64,000 nucleotides of DNA from Cyrtodaria siliqua (Eukaryota; Mollusca; Bivalvia; Adapedonta; Hiatellidae): the NCBI GenBank assembly GCA_037043455.1, contig JAWPHD010005084.1:62001-126000 (forward strand), written 5' to 3'. The notes beneath the pieces were generated by a model. It searched no databases. It was not told where the DNA came from and saw only the letters and a list, made by a program, of their open reading frames with translations. The position numbers and the translations under genes were made by a program. This document shows, piece by piece, positions 44,330-57,079 of this stretch; positions within the stretch are counted from its first letter, which is position 1, and each line of letters begins with the position of its first letter.

Positions 44330-46070
44330 ACAACTCATATGCTTAGCACTATCTTACTCTTGAAGACATTTGCTTTTAGAAAACACTCAAACTTGCTCCC
44401 TTTTAAACATTATATTATTTAAAAAAACAAAACGTATCACCTTACCTAGCCTGTTTAAACTCCATGGTTACTTACTTGCTAACTGCATATGGACTTTTGC
44501 AGATTGTCAATAGACAATATTAGCACTTGCTAAATTTTGAAATAAATAAAAGAAACCAACTAAGTTTAAGTCTACATTTATTCACTGAAAATACTCAGAA
44601 AACTTGCTATAATAGGTGCATAGTAAGTGTAATGGAACAGTATTACATTGCTGCAAAGTGTGAGCATGTTATTATTTACATATATAGCAAGCCATCTAAA
44701 ATGTTCTAAATTATTAATTAATGCAAGTACCTTGATTAAAATAATAAGTAGAACATATTGGTACTTGCTTTTTTATTTTTTAGCAAGTGACTACGAAAGT
44801 TAAATTTGATCCCTGATCTCTAAGATCATGTAAGTGCGTGGACAGTAGGTATAAAAGTCGAAGCAGTCACAGATCACAGTCCACCAATAACACGCATTCA
44901 AAATTAACAACAATTACAATGACAAACCGGAAACGAAATATGTGACACCACAAGCATAATTTGGTCGAAATGGATACTATACTTAAACAAGAATGAACAT
45001 AGTATCACATTCCTTAACAGCATCCAGCTGGCTTGCGGAACGTCGGTTGTTCTACCCGGGTGTCCGCCGGAAAATTGCCTGGAGGGGGACTTGAGGTTTT
45101 CATCCAACAAATAAAAGCTGGAAAGTCGACATAGGACCTTAGCTGTTGGTGCGACTATAAAATCCAATTCAGTTCAGTTCGGTTCCTTAACAGCAACAAC
45201 ATAAGTGTTGACCCAAGTGTTACGCATGACCTCTCCAATACAAGCCCAAATGTAAAACACAAAACTCGTACTGTTTTTACTATTTTCCTAGTCGGAGATT
45301 TTAAACAACGTGATAATCATAACATTTAAATTGATAAGTACAATACATATTACCAAGAAAAACATATTCTAGGACATTGTGATCATTACTCCCGATGTAT
45401 AACAGCCGCACGCTAACTATTTACCAAGCCTACTGAAGCGCTTTATCAAAGCAGAGCATTTATTTTTAGGTTGAAGTATACACATTCCAATTTTAATGTA
45501 GCAACAGGTAATGTACATTTAACTGATCTTAACGTGCCGCGAAGATTTATTTACCCTTGTTTAATATTAGACAATATGAAAATTGTGACAAGGATTACTA
45601 TTAAAACATTTTAATTTGAAACTATCTTTTATTATTATTACATAGGGTTCTAGTATAAGTTAGTCAATCATTAGGGAAAAGAGTATTGAAGAGTTGGTTT
45701 TGTGTAGCAACACATATGTTACACATGCACTTGAATATAGAGTGGGGAAGAATTATTGTTGACCTAGACAAAGCTTTTCAATCTGTCTTATCTGTTCGTT
45801 TGTCAGGTAGTTATTTGAAACGGATGCATTAGTACATTTATGCGGATCACTGAGGTTCATTTAAGGATTGAATTCGATATTATTTCGTCTTTCAATGGTG
45901 TATGTTCGAATAATAATGTAAATTATACTTGTGTTCAAAATAATATTTCATAGATGCAATACGTGCTGTTGGAACAGCGACGTTGCCAACAAAGCACGCT
46001 TTTTTTTTGTAGCAACTGACGACAATTAGCTCGAGAACGTTAAAGCAATTAACCCGCAAAATAATGGCAA
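44330..46070. other. Upstream part of pseudogene B and intergenic sequence
   Basis: AT-rich. Exon 1 of B is at about 45354-45386. At 45010-45180 the minus strand reads CGGCGGACACCCGGGTAGAA, then CAACCGACGTTCCGCAAGCC, an interspersed repeat I recognise as typical of molluscs. Otherwise no gene seen. Confidence 0.4.
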
Positions 46071-46074
46071 ATTT

Positions 46075-46280
46075 ACGCTACAAAACCGTTTATTAAAACT
46101 CTGTGGAGCTGTTCAAGTCATATAAGAATGTATATGTGCCTATTTAAAGTATATGTTATTTCATGGGTTATTAAAATACCCGTGAATGAATATATGCGTA
46201 AAATGAATTATGAGTTGGTACCAGTCGAGTTAAGAGTTACCACGCAGTTTGTAATTATTAATAAATCTCAATCCGAAAAC
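46075..46280 (+). repeat. Solo arm of the satellite-flanking inverted repeat
   Basis: AAAACCGTTTATTAAAACTC, TAAGAATGTATATGTGCCTA and ATACCCGTGAATGAATATAT match the arms at 14895 and 19345. No satellite follows. Confidence 0.6.
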
Positions 46281-46579
46281 GTGTATGTATATATGTATAT
46301 ATATGTATATATATGTGTAATGTACTAGTATATGACTGCATTATAGATAGACAAAAGGGTGGGATGGTGGGAATTTGCAAAAATGTATGACGTTTGTATA
46401 ACTGTCTGATGCTTTTTGAAAGTGTCATCTGGAGAGACTTGGGACGATAATTCGCATAACGGTTAAAGCGTTATATATGCGTTTAGCGTGATAACGACAG
46501 TTACGTATACCTTAATAGATCATTATACTCGTATATTTACAGGTACCCTGGTAGAGATTAAGTTTACATAAAACATTTA

Positions 46580-47200
46580 TTTATAAATAAATTTACATCT
46601 ATGTATACCTTATAAAATACACTCATACAGTTACGCTTTGTTTGATCTGGGAAATCATAAACAAATGTATGGAAGTACAAAATTGTAGTAGTGGCCGCGC
46701 CGATTCTAAAACTGTGTCTCTTATAGCGTTCTGTCTTACATCCAGCCAAATTTAATGACAATTTCAGTTACCTCTTGTGACTGAGTAATTATCCATAAAA
46801 GAGAAAAGAGGACCATCTTTAGGATTTCGAAGTTGGAAATAGTCCCATAATGCATGGACTGGTATAATTGAGTATCAGAAGTGTTTGCATGAATCAGAAG
46901 AACCCGTTATTTAGCTTTACTCTGTTTTTAATCTGTCATGGGAAGTTCAAACGCCGTTGGAAATTGCGAACGTGGTGCATGTAAACTGAATTTGATTGAC
47001 AGATATATGGTGGGTCTACCAGCATGTGACGTAAATTCACCTACTCTGAGAAATGCATGGAAAGCGAGTAAATACATCGCCTTGAGTAAAACCCGAGTGA
47101 AATATGACTTGTAGATGTATTTCAAAGAGATGACAAGATCCTTTAACATTGTTTTTGTAATGGATAACCTTGAAACATACGTTGAACTCAAATTCTGGAA
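46580..47200 (-). pseudogene. Tyrosine recombinase remnant
   Basis: LLKAMYLLAFHAFLRVGEFT (first catalytic Arg block) and, in a shifted frame, YKRHSFRIGAATTT (H-x-x-R block) are typical of DIRS/YR-element recombinases. The catalytic Tyr region is lost. Confidence 0.7.
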
Positions 47201-47741
47201 ACCCTACATACATTTTTAACAGCAAAGTTCTGAGTCAGATCCGGAAATAAATTGACTTTGTGGAAATAACCAATGGCAGACGAGTAAGTAAAGACAGTTG
47301 CTGCTGCTAATTGTAAAGAGAAGCAATATGCCATAAACAAGACAGCATCCTCGATTGAAAAGGAAAGATCATCTCTGTTGTAACAGTTCGGCAGCTACTT
47401 CATTTAAATCAGTAGGCTCGCCTCCTCTACCGCCACCTTGAACAAGGAAAAAGCATCTCTGTTGTAACAGTTCGGCAGCTACTTCATTTAAATCAAATCA
47501 GTAGGCTCGCCTCCTCTACCGCCACCTGCTCAGCCACAAAAAGTAATAATAATTGCCGCTGTTAAGTGGAAACTGAAGCAATATGCTTAAAACAATGCAA
47601 CATCCTCGATTAAATTAGGAAAGAGAACCTCTCCATTAAGGTAACTTCTAGAATATGCTGTATACACGTTAAGAGCCTTAACATATGCCCGGTGGCTGGA
47701 TGATTGAAGAGCATATTGCAAAAGATCGGCAGGTATTTCAT

Positions 47742-48092
47742 TCAAATCAGTAGGCTCGTCTCCTCTACCGCCACTACTTCCGGTTTGTAAGGAAAAAGTT
47801 GGAAAAAAAGGAAGTCGTCGATCTGTAAAAGGGAAAGCCTATCAGATAGTACCTTGGAAACAGCAGGGACATGCAATGCTTGAAAAAGGATGTTGTGTTT
47901 TATGGGTAGTATTACCATACGTCGTACAAAGGACATGATTGTCTTGTCTTTAGAGGTTTGTTTGTTTATGATATGCACCACAACCAGGTTGTCAGTATGG
48001 AAACGCATATAATTGTTCTCTAATCTTCCGGCCCACAAATCCAGGGCTAGCACAATAGAAATCAAGCCTAGCCTCCATTGTGTAAAGTTCAT
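47742..48092 (-). pseudogene. DIRS-like RNase H domain
   Basis: LALDLWAGRLENNYMRFHTD then NLVVVHIINKQTSKDKTIMS, VRRMVILPIKHNILFQALHV and PAVSKVLSDRLS match the RNase H part of DIRS elements (H-S/T-D-N-x-x-V-V-H-I-I-N-x-x-T-S-K-D). It follows the RT remnant at 48102 on the same strand. Confidence 0.8.
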
Positions 48093-48101
48093 ATGGTTTA
48101 A

Positions 48102-48689
48102 CTATTCCCTTATATTGATAACCTTATCCATTGGCAGTCTGATTTCCATTGACATAGAGTCAATTTCTATACTTACAAATGATAAAGTAGTTCGTGGGAG
48201 AACTATTTGTTCCTGTATAATGGGTATACCAATGTCCTTGGCAAGATTTAGGAATTGCTCGATAGCCGCAGAAGCGATGTCGTAATGTGGACCTCTTGAG
48301 CTGGTGAAAGCCTCAGTGAAATCTGGTACTGTATTATTTGTGCTACTTTGAACAGTTGTGTTGTCTTCAGTGGGTCCCACTGTAATGGCTACACCTGTTT
48401 TGGTAAGACCCACCGGAACTACTTCCATGGCCCGAAGTGTTGCCATCACACACTTGGTTATTGTCGGTACAATGACAGTCGCGAATGAGGTGAGCATCTC
48501 TTGGGATGGAACGTCATCCGATGGTGGTGTAATTGTCTGCATGGACTGTTCATTATGGTCTGTCAAAGACCTGGTCGTCAAGCGGCATTTAAAAAGAGGT
48601 TGTTTGCACATAGCTGTTAACTGTTGTGATGGACGGTCATCCGGTTCCATTGTATTTGAATGGCTCGCCTGCTGATTACACCTTGTCAA
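48102..48689 (-). pseudogene. DIRS-like gag segment fused to an RT remnant
   Basis: The frame is 195 codons. The first ~130 residues are polar and Thr-rich, gag-like. Then FTSSRGPHYDIASAAIEQFL leads into LAKDIGIPIIQEQIVLPRTT and LSFVSIEIDSMSMEIRLPMD, the late RT block (V-P-I-x-x-E-K-T-x-x-P ... F-L-G-I-E-I-D) of DIRS elements. The fusion implies that the RT catalytic core was deleted. Confidence 0.65.
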
Positions 48690-48724
48690 CGACTTGGTCG
48701 TCTTGCGGCGTTTAGCAGGAGGTT

Positions 48725-49420
48725 ATTTGTACATGACTGAAAACGATAGAATTGTTCAATTAACCTTATAAGATATAGCATTGTATGACTTATGTAATAT
48801 GCTTATTGGTTTAAACATTAAGTATACACACATATATACATACACGCACGCATATGTATATAATGTATATCCACAACCCTTGTACACGTGAAAACAGTAT
48901 TCGTGTGTTATGAATTAAAAGACATGCACTGCATACACATTTTCGTAATATGAATTATAAAGTTATTCTCGACTATCAGTTTGGCATCATAACTTAGTTA
49001 ATAGATGCAATTATCTAACATTGTACGTGTTAATTAAATATGCTACCAACACATACACAAACTGCTATTAATTGTTATACCCCTATAAAAATTACGGTAA
49101 CCAATCCAAATGTCTTATCAATCTGTTCTATGTTGGATACTGCTATCACACGCATTTAAATGTCAGTTATACTTATGACGCAAACCAACTGTTCTGTGCT
49201 GACAGGTTATAATTACCTCATAGATGTATACATAATACATATCATATAACCATGACTAAAACACTTGTTTTATATTCGTGGGATATAGTTAGCTCTACCG
49301 TTCACTTAACAGTGTTTTGTAAAATGGTGTAGATAAATTCAACAATCGAAATATAATATACATGTAACTATAACCTATAACATTTAAACCGAGCTTGTAG
49401 GATATATCTGTCCCATATAG
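48725..49420. other. AT-rich intergenic stretch, nothing recognised
   Basis: No gene-like frame, repeat family or RNA gene was identified. Confidence 0.3.
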
Positions 49421-49424
49421 GCTG

Positions 49425-51080
49425 TGAGCTAGTAGGAGAACCCCCCCCCCCCCCCCACCCACAGTTATGTAAGTTAAAGTTTATGTTACAGATTCCGGCG
49501 AATTTTGACAAAAATACACATTTTTCGCCCCAAAATTAAGGCATATCCAAACATCATGCTGTTTATGCGCATTGTTTATTCTGGGAAGTAAGTAACAAAC
49601 AACTAGTGGGTGTAGTGTCGATATATGCCACAAAGTGACTTTTTATTCACAAGGGTGTGAATATGTTTAAAGTTCAATTAGTAGACATGTAATATTGCAT
49701 GAAACATTGTAATATTATGTAACACATATTAATTTCCTTTAATTGCATAATGAAACTGATATAGAATAAAGCACTATATAATTAGATGTACTAAATATTA
49801 TTATGCAATATTAAGTAATCTAAGTTGTTACACGATTTGTCGTTAATTGGAAATAACTGTTTATTATATTAAAAACATTAATGGTGTTTATATAATCTTT
49901 AATTAGCTATGGCGATTTTCGCCACTCTCATCAGACAATTTGACTGATGAAATCGCCATAAGAAAGGGAAAGAAACAAAAACAAAACGAATGACCTTGGC
50001 ATATATCGAACACGAAACAACAAAAAGAAAACAAACCAATTAATTAAGCGTATTTTATGCTGATGTTTTAGCGAAATGCACATTATACCTTAACGCGTCT
50101 GAACGATCGTACATGAACACATGGTGCGATTCTGACATAAATGTACACGTGAATAACGAATAATTCATATATATTAAATCACTAAGCAAAAACTAATTCA
50201 TATTCGTTGAACCTCTCGTAAAGTGATATTCCGTCGAATGTACGATTTCAAAATGTCTCTTTCAAGAAGACCCTTGGAAACGGCCGGACAAGACACATAC
50301 GAAATATATGTATATCCATGTAGTTTATAAACACGAACGACCCTACATGAACACATGGTAAGGTCACTCCCCGTGTGTACGAATACAACCCCACATGAAC
50401 CCATGGTGGGGTCAATATTTGATAATGAGTCTAGTTTGAATGCAAACCGCTCACAAGTAATCAGTGAAATGAACGCATGGATGTTCCGTGTTATCTTTAT
50501 CTGTAATGTTGAGCGACTATGTAATGAAGGCCGTGAACCCTCTGGCCTCTATTTATTGATGTATGTATTTGACCGCAACTGCGCGTCGCACACGTTGTAA
50601 ATAGCTCCACCGCCGACTTGTTTGGGACTTTTTTCTACTTAATCACTGTACCTTACCTTGCCCAAAGAGGTTACAATATTTCTTTTTTCTGTTGTATTAG
50701 ATAAATTTCTAATTTTTAGTTAAATATTCCCAATGTATTACATAAATCAGCGATTTCATTCAATTTTTTAACATTTTTACCCAAAATCTCAATATTTAAG
50801 TATCGGATCCATAAATTATATGGTGGGACATGTATAGATGCGTTCCGAGAAAGATTCAATCAATTCAAATTGGTTCTAATATATTCCATTCATTTTCTAA
50901 AAAATAATTCCAGATTTCGTCGATTTTCGTCTGAAAACGCAGTGTTTTCCCCCAAAACTCACTAAAGCCCCAACGCTCAGATGGCACACATGTCTCATTT
51001 TGAAACTTAATGTATGTTCTTTCAGAAAATCATACCCTACAAAATTTCCCCTGGGGGGTGGGGGAGTTGGGTCTACAGCC
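49425..51080. mobile_element. Shorter relative of the 9309-13869 element
   Basis: The left end TAGGCTGTGAGCTAGTAGGA then a run of C resembles that at 9309. Near the right end, CAACGCTCAGATGGCACACA then TGTCTCAT and TCAGAAAATCATACCCTACA matches 13765-13840. The interior is non-coding, so this is probably a non-autonomous or deleted copy. Confidence 0.55.
49908..49961. repeat. Compact two-part hairpin
   Basis: TATGGCGATTT pairs with AAATCGCCATA, and inside it TCATCAG pairs with CTGATGA around a 9-base loop, with a one-sided bulge TCGCCACTC. Confidence 0.6.
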
Positions 51081-51084
51081 AGCT

Positions 51085-51640
51085 TAAGAACTAATATACT
51101 TAAATGTCATATATCTATGACCTAAACTACTTACTTGTGGGATATAGCTGTCCCATTTACATGTCATATAGCTATGACATAAACTACTTGTTTGTGGGAT
51201 GTAGTTATTCCATTTACATTTGATATAGCTATGATCTAACTCACTTTTTTGTGGGATATAGTTATTCCATTTACATGTGATATAGCTATGATCGAACACA
51301 CTTTTTTGTGGGACATGTCATATAGCTATGACATAAACTACTTGCTTATAGAATATAACTATCCCACTTACATGTCATATAGCTTTGACCTAAAATACTC
51401 GTTTGTGGGATATAGCTATCCCATGTACATGTCATTTAGCTAAGATCTAAACTATTTGTTTGTGCGATATAACTATCCCATTTAACATGCCATATAGCTA
51501 TGACCTGAAATATTTGTTTGTGGGATATAGGCATCCCATTAACATGTCATATAGAACTGAACTAAAGTACCAGTTTGTAGGATATAGCAATCCCATTTAT
51601 GTACACGTCATATATGACCTAAAATACTTGTTTACTCAGT
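51085..51640. repeat. ~57 bp tandem repeat, about ten units
   Basis: TGTCATATAGCTATGACCTA followed by TTGTGGGATATAGCTATCCC recurs every ~55-58 bp. Both halves are palindromic (CATATAGCTATG, GGGATATAGCTATCCC). Confidence 0.9.
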
Positions 51641-51878
51641 TTCAATAACTATAGACCTTACAGTCGTATGTAAGAAAGGGTACACTATTATGATCAAACA
51701 ATTTTAAGTTCAGATCCAGAGGTCTAAGTTGTTTGAACTGATTTATAATACATGTATTGCTTTGTTAGCCTTTTCTAAATTCATTAATCATGATCGTCGT
51801 CTGTAGCGGTTATGTAGACTTGTAAAAAATCCGCACTTTTACAGACGCGAACGTTGCGCAATCTGGAGAATTCTGGCC

Positions 51879-52435
51879 TTAACACGTTTTCTTGCGGAAC
51901 GCATGACTTTTATCCTTTAAGAAATCTCGGGCCCTATACATTTTCTGGCGGACTTTATAGGTGGAGAATTTAACAATAATGTCTCTTGGTTTGCCAGAAA
52001 CCACTTTGCCTACACGGTGCGACAGGACAATATCGTCGACGGTGAGAGTGATATTAATATCCTTGGCAATGTCTATAATGATACGATCGGTGATTTCGTC
52101 AGGTGACTCTGTAATACCGGCAACACGCAAGCAGTTACGGCGACTATATTGCTTCGCAGCAGCTTGTTGAAGACGTTCTACGCTTGCCTTCAGTGACGCT
52201 ACCTCAGATTCCAACTGTAGTATACGTTTACCATGCCCTTCGGAAAAACAACCGTCAACTATACATTTACCTAATGTGTTCATTTGAGACTCGATTGTTG
52301 AGTCCAATATCTGGGCTTTTGTAACTAAGTCTCCTTCATCTGGGGATATGTGCTCAGCATCAGAAAGTGTCCCGATAGTGCCTATGTCAGTGTTAGTCTC
52401 AGGCGAATGCATAGTCGGTGATGCGGTAGGGTAAG
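51879..52435 (-). CDS. Gene C exon 5: coiled coil and L1 ORF1p-like RRM
   Basis: It starts (A)YPTASPTMHSPETNTD after TCATATTTCAG. A coiled coil (ILQLESEVASLKASVERLQQ) follows, then YSRRNCLRVAGITESPDE, DIAKDINITLTVDDIVLSHR, VGKVVSGKPRDIIVKFSTYK and VRQKMYRARDFLKDKS, ending FRKKTC and TAA. The RRM core is far more conserved with gene A than the linker and coiled coil are, which suggests selection on it. Confidence 0.8.
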
Positions 52436-55400
52436 CTGAAATATGACCAAGCGTATTTATATAAAATGTTTTTTGATAAACGGTTTTGAAGAGTAATTTT
52501 GGTTGTTTTTTTATAGATATATATGTTTAGCGCCCACTATTAATATATATGTTATTGGCGCATATTGAAAGGTCAACTTGTAATATGCTTATTAACACTT
52601 TAATTATAAGTATGATGTCACATATGAATATAAAATTCGATTCAACTTCACCTGCTGATAATTGGTTGACATCAGTCGGAGTCGAAGGAGTGTCCGTGTC
52701 GAGATATGACTCTGGCAAGTCCACAGTTTGTAATATGGTAGGGCAGTCTGCAAAAGTGACGAATCGGGAATTATAAAAGAAATGATGTAATAATCATTCT
52801 TATAACATATTGATAAGCATATGCAAATTATCCAACTCGCTTAATACATTTAATATTAAACAGGCACTCATTTACGAGTATAACTATCCAACGGTTACGG
52901 AATTTGACGGAAATCGACGAGGCAATACCGATGCACGCCGAACTGAACGGAAACGACCGAACGATGATTCGGCCTTCATTCGCATATGTATTACACTAGT
53001 GCATTATGATTAATAACTATGGCTTTATTACCCTCCCACACCGCAAGTTATCAGTATATCTGACGAATACATATTTTTAATTGGGACCAGCATTACGCTT
53101 ATACGTTGTCGAGGTACGTAAGAATTGTTGTTCCGCACTCGAATAATAAAACATAGGCCCAGTTTTCCGTATACACAAATACACGCACATGATTGTAATT
53201 GATTATAATATTTCTGAGGAACACACACTCGAGTTCTTTAGGGCTATTCTATTAAAACATACTCGGACCACAGGAAGGCAGTGTATTAAACATCTATGGG
53301 TGAACCATATTTTCTGATATTTTGTCCTTTAAAGTAGCTATCCATCAACAGGTACATTTTACAACAGTTGTTTCACGTTCTTAACCTACTGACAACAAGT
53401 TATATATACAACTTACATAGTTTGAAAATCCAAACTATGTTTGAGAGCATATTTGTGTTTTACTTATATTGCCTATTGATGATGCCTTGTTAGTTAGAGA
53501 TTATATCATGGCGGGGATTGCTTTATTTACACTGTCCTGTTTTAATAGGATGACAGTAGGGTAAGTGTGAGGTTTGGTGCACCCTAGAACCGATTTAAAA
53601 TCCCCAGTGGCCTACTTTGTCACTGCCCGTTCCAAGGCGGTAGCCCTATTGTCAACCCTTTTGTGTTTGTGATGTCGTTTGCATTTATTATTACTTTTGC
53701 CTTCTTGTTTGTCTGTTTGCGTGTTTGTTTCTGTGTTTTGAGGTTGACTGTCCTTCTTGAATGCTACTTTCCCTGTCCGATCTTTTTATATCTCTTTCTA
53801 TAGACGCAATATAAACGGCTTCAGAGATATTTTAAGGATCCATGAATATAAACCTATACTTTTAATCATAGCATATGCATTATATATATACCTATAATTT
53901 TGACAAACGTTTTTAGTGTAATTCTGCCTTTATTTGGCTGGTTAGTTTATTTAAATTCAATTTTGCATGTGAATTTGCATGGATGGATGGATGTTCAATT
54001 TCAAAATCGCCTTCCTAGAGTCCCATTTATGTTTAAATGGAACAGCCTCTACCTGCATTCTCGTTGAATTTCATTCCGACTGGATATCCATAGGCTTTAC
54101 TTGAAGAATAGAGTGAATATAGTATCACACCAAACGCGATCCTCCCAACGTGGCTAAGTGTGTGCAGACCAGGCTCGACGTTTATGTATACGACCTTTTG
54201 GTTAGAGTTTCTCACAGTGTCAGATTCAATGTTGATTATGTGGATAATTGGCTGATTGTCAAGGATAAGGCCGGTGAATTCGTCATAGGGTATCGTTATA
54301 GCTAATCTGTTAGACGGGACTCCATCAGGCACATATACTGTGTACTCGTTCAGAAATTGGTCAACTGCCGGAATCGGTGTCATGAAAACAGGATTATAGG
54401 AATCGCTACGATATTTGAAAACAGTTATCTTTATTTTCTTATCTGATGTTAGTAGCATTGCATTCCTGGTCTCCAATTCAAAGAATATACCCCGATAAAT
54501 ATGCATCTGTCCAGTTAGATATTGAGAATCAGCGTACGTTATATGAGCATCAGTTTCAGTGGCAAGCACACGCACTGTTGACCTGCCAGATTGCACTTGT
54601 GACCTGTCATAACGAAATGAAGGAATAACAAAATGTGTCGCTCCATGAACAGAAGGCAGGACTTGTTTAATCAGTAAATGTTCCTTACTATATGTTTTCA
54701 TGTTTGCTGGAATAAGACCAAAATATACTGCAATCGGGTTATTGCTAGTTATTTTCATCCCACTTAAGTCTTTAAGACCTTGGAATTGAAATGTTTCAAA
54801 CATATTAAGCGTTACATCTATATCACGATTTAAAACGTATCCTCTGAGAGAAATGTTGGTCGAATTTAGAGACGATAGTATTAAAATCTGGTTGATGCTT
54901 CTATACTCAGTGTTTGCAGGTGAAACTGACGAAATCATATATTCTGTCGATAAGGCATCGGTAGGAAAGACTACTGATCGTGCAATGTGTTTGACCGAAT
55001 CAGATTTACTTGTTGTGTGATAGGAAACTACGATTGATATTTCCTGATCAGACGTTATAACAATGCTTCTTCCGGTTTGCCTCCCGTTCGCTACGGTATG
55101 CATGAATGATGAATTGAACGCTATTTCCTTTGAGCCTTCGATGACGTAGTCAACGCCTTCTGTGGTAGAATCTGTGTTGACAGAATGGGAGACAGTTACC
55201 ACAGCCTGTGATGACTCAGTGGTTGTTATGATAATTGAGGGAATGACGGCAGATATTTCATCGCCATATGGTTCTAGGGTCTCCATGTGTGTAACGTTCA
55301 TGAAGGCCAACATGAACTGCTTTCCTGTAGACGCTGAAAACGAAGAAATTATTAACAGTTTCTACAAACAGAACGGCATAATATAACCTAACAATAATAT

Positions 55401-57043
55401 TAACAGTTTCTACAGAACGGCAATATATAATTTAACAGATCGGACAAAATCACTAACAAAAATGAGAACAATGGTTGAAATACTGAGATGACAAACTATG
55501 CCATAGATTAAGATATAAACATTGTATGTACCATCTTATCATGTATTTAAAGATGTTTACATAATACTTTAAATGGTGCTAACTCATGAATATGAATAAG
55601 TTACAGGGTGAGGTAATTGCAATTGACGACCATCAAATAGTCGGTATATAAAACAGAGAAATCGCTTCGTAAGACTACACGGTATCTTGCTATGCAGATA
55701 AATACGACTTTCGTATACTGGTATAATGTTCACTACTTGATGTCTATAAGGCAAATAATGCTATTCATTGTAATCGCTTAAATACCTTAATTCGCCAAGA
55801 GACGATGAAGGTGAAATTTCAAATAAAGAGAATCGCGATTAAAGTATAGGTTTGTAACTTTAAGGTAAACCTGCTTTTGTGCTCACGGCAACTTTTTTCT
55901 GCATGCTAGTGTAGGCAACGAACCTACAGTAGTATATATTGGTATGTAGCCGATATATATTTTATGTACAATATACTGTTGTTAATCCAATGGTACATGG
56001 CTACGTAAGACCTTTCCTTTCGGAAAAAAAGACTAAAACAACACTTACTACAGCAAATAGTATTCATGCAAATTCTCATTATTGACAAAGAAAAGTTTGG
56101 CTCAGGCATGAAGAATGCACAATTTTGCAAACTCTTTACGTTAAATACAGTACTGAAATGGCTTAATTGCTCGAAGAGAAACTTCAACATTTATGAATTT
56201 CTTGTTACAGTTCTTGTGTACTGTGATTAAAACGTCTACATCATCACAGTTGTGTCCTTTCTCTAACTAACTGCAACATATTTTTTATAAAACATCTTTT
56301 CTTTAGAATAGTATGTAGAATTAAGTGTGCAGTACCCGAGTTACGTTTCTTTTTCGCTTCAGTATATATAACATATAAGAGTGTTTGATGTACATATACG
56401 GGTAATTCATTTATAGCAAGAATGGTAAACTTATATAAAACACTCACATTTTGGACACATATGGCCTCCTGCGGAATTGACCATTATTGACAGAATAACC
56501 TAAAATGTATAAAATATACTTCTTTAAACATTCAGAGCTGATAGACATCCATTTTAGCTTATGTATGAACTACCACATATATGGATATGTGTTAACCCCT
56601 TCCAAAAAACGTAAACATATGTGTCTCACTGCAATTCAGAACATGCGCAGGCTTGTGACTAAGCCTTGAATATAAATTCATTTAAGATACATAACTTGGA
56701 GGCAACCTAGAAGCAGTATGTCATTCCAAACACCAATAACACTTAGATAATGTGTTCAGTTTCATATTTAATGTGCATTTCCCAGTGGTCCCTTCACTTT
56801 AATTTTAATATAATAAATTCGTATGGATCAATAATTCAATTGAATCGGCTGTTTGACACATTATATATAGTTTATGTAAAGCCGCCCATGAGAAGGTGTG
56901 TGTTTTGGGTGGCCGTGAGGAGAGAGAGAATATATAGACAACTTGCCATACTCGTACTAAGGAATATATACACATCGACGGACAAGGCTAAAGGCACGTG
57001 CTTGCCCTAGACGCACACTGACGTAACTCAGTGGCACCGGTAA

Positions 57044-57079
<36 letters not shown>

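Larger units (their letters stand above)
34949..45365 (-). pseudogene. Gene B: decayed paralogue of A and C
   Basis: All five exons are recognisable on the minus strand: exon 1 at about 45386-45354, exon 2 at 39995-39944, exon 3 at 39136-37884, exon 4 at 36627-36531, exon 5 at 36075-34949. Lesions: the conserved exon 1 Trp codon is TAG (a downstream ATG leaves only M-F-F-L). The exon 2 donor is AT instead of GT (CCAAAT then ATGAGT). Exon 3 has TTA-to-TAA near 38694 and TAC-to-TAA near 38328, a frameshift near 38160, and is 1253 instead of 1281 bp. Exon 4 is 97 bp (+1). Exon 5 lost the coiled coil and RRM-like part. Exon 5 instead holds 13 tandem 75 bp units. Intron 1 holds the 62 bp satellite. 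Confidence 0.8.
46560..48720 (-). mobile_element. DIRS-like (tyrosine recombinase) retroelement, internally deleted
   Basis: On the minus strand the order is gag-like text, RT fragment, RNase H and tyrosine recombinase, as in DIRS-type elements. Frameshifts and deletions are present, and a ~95 bp local duplication sits at about 47360-47530 (GTTGTAACAGTTCGGCAGCT twice). Terminal repeats were not resolved. Confidence 0.75.

Noticed and set aside
40826..44422. Very long forward open frames (363-942 codons) over the 62 bp satellite
   Set aside because: All three forward phases are open because one 62 bp unit has no stop in any phase; the translations are permutations of one 62-residue cycle. No start, splice or domain evidence.
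51085..51640. Regular spaced repeats as a CRISPR-like array
   Set aside because: Eukaryotic context; the repeats are contiguous 57 bp tandem units with no unique spacers.
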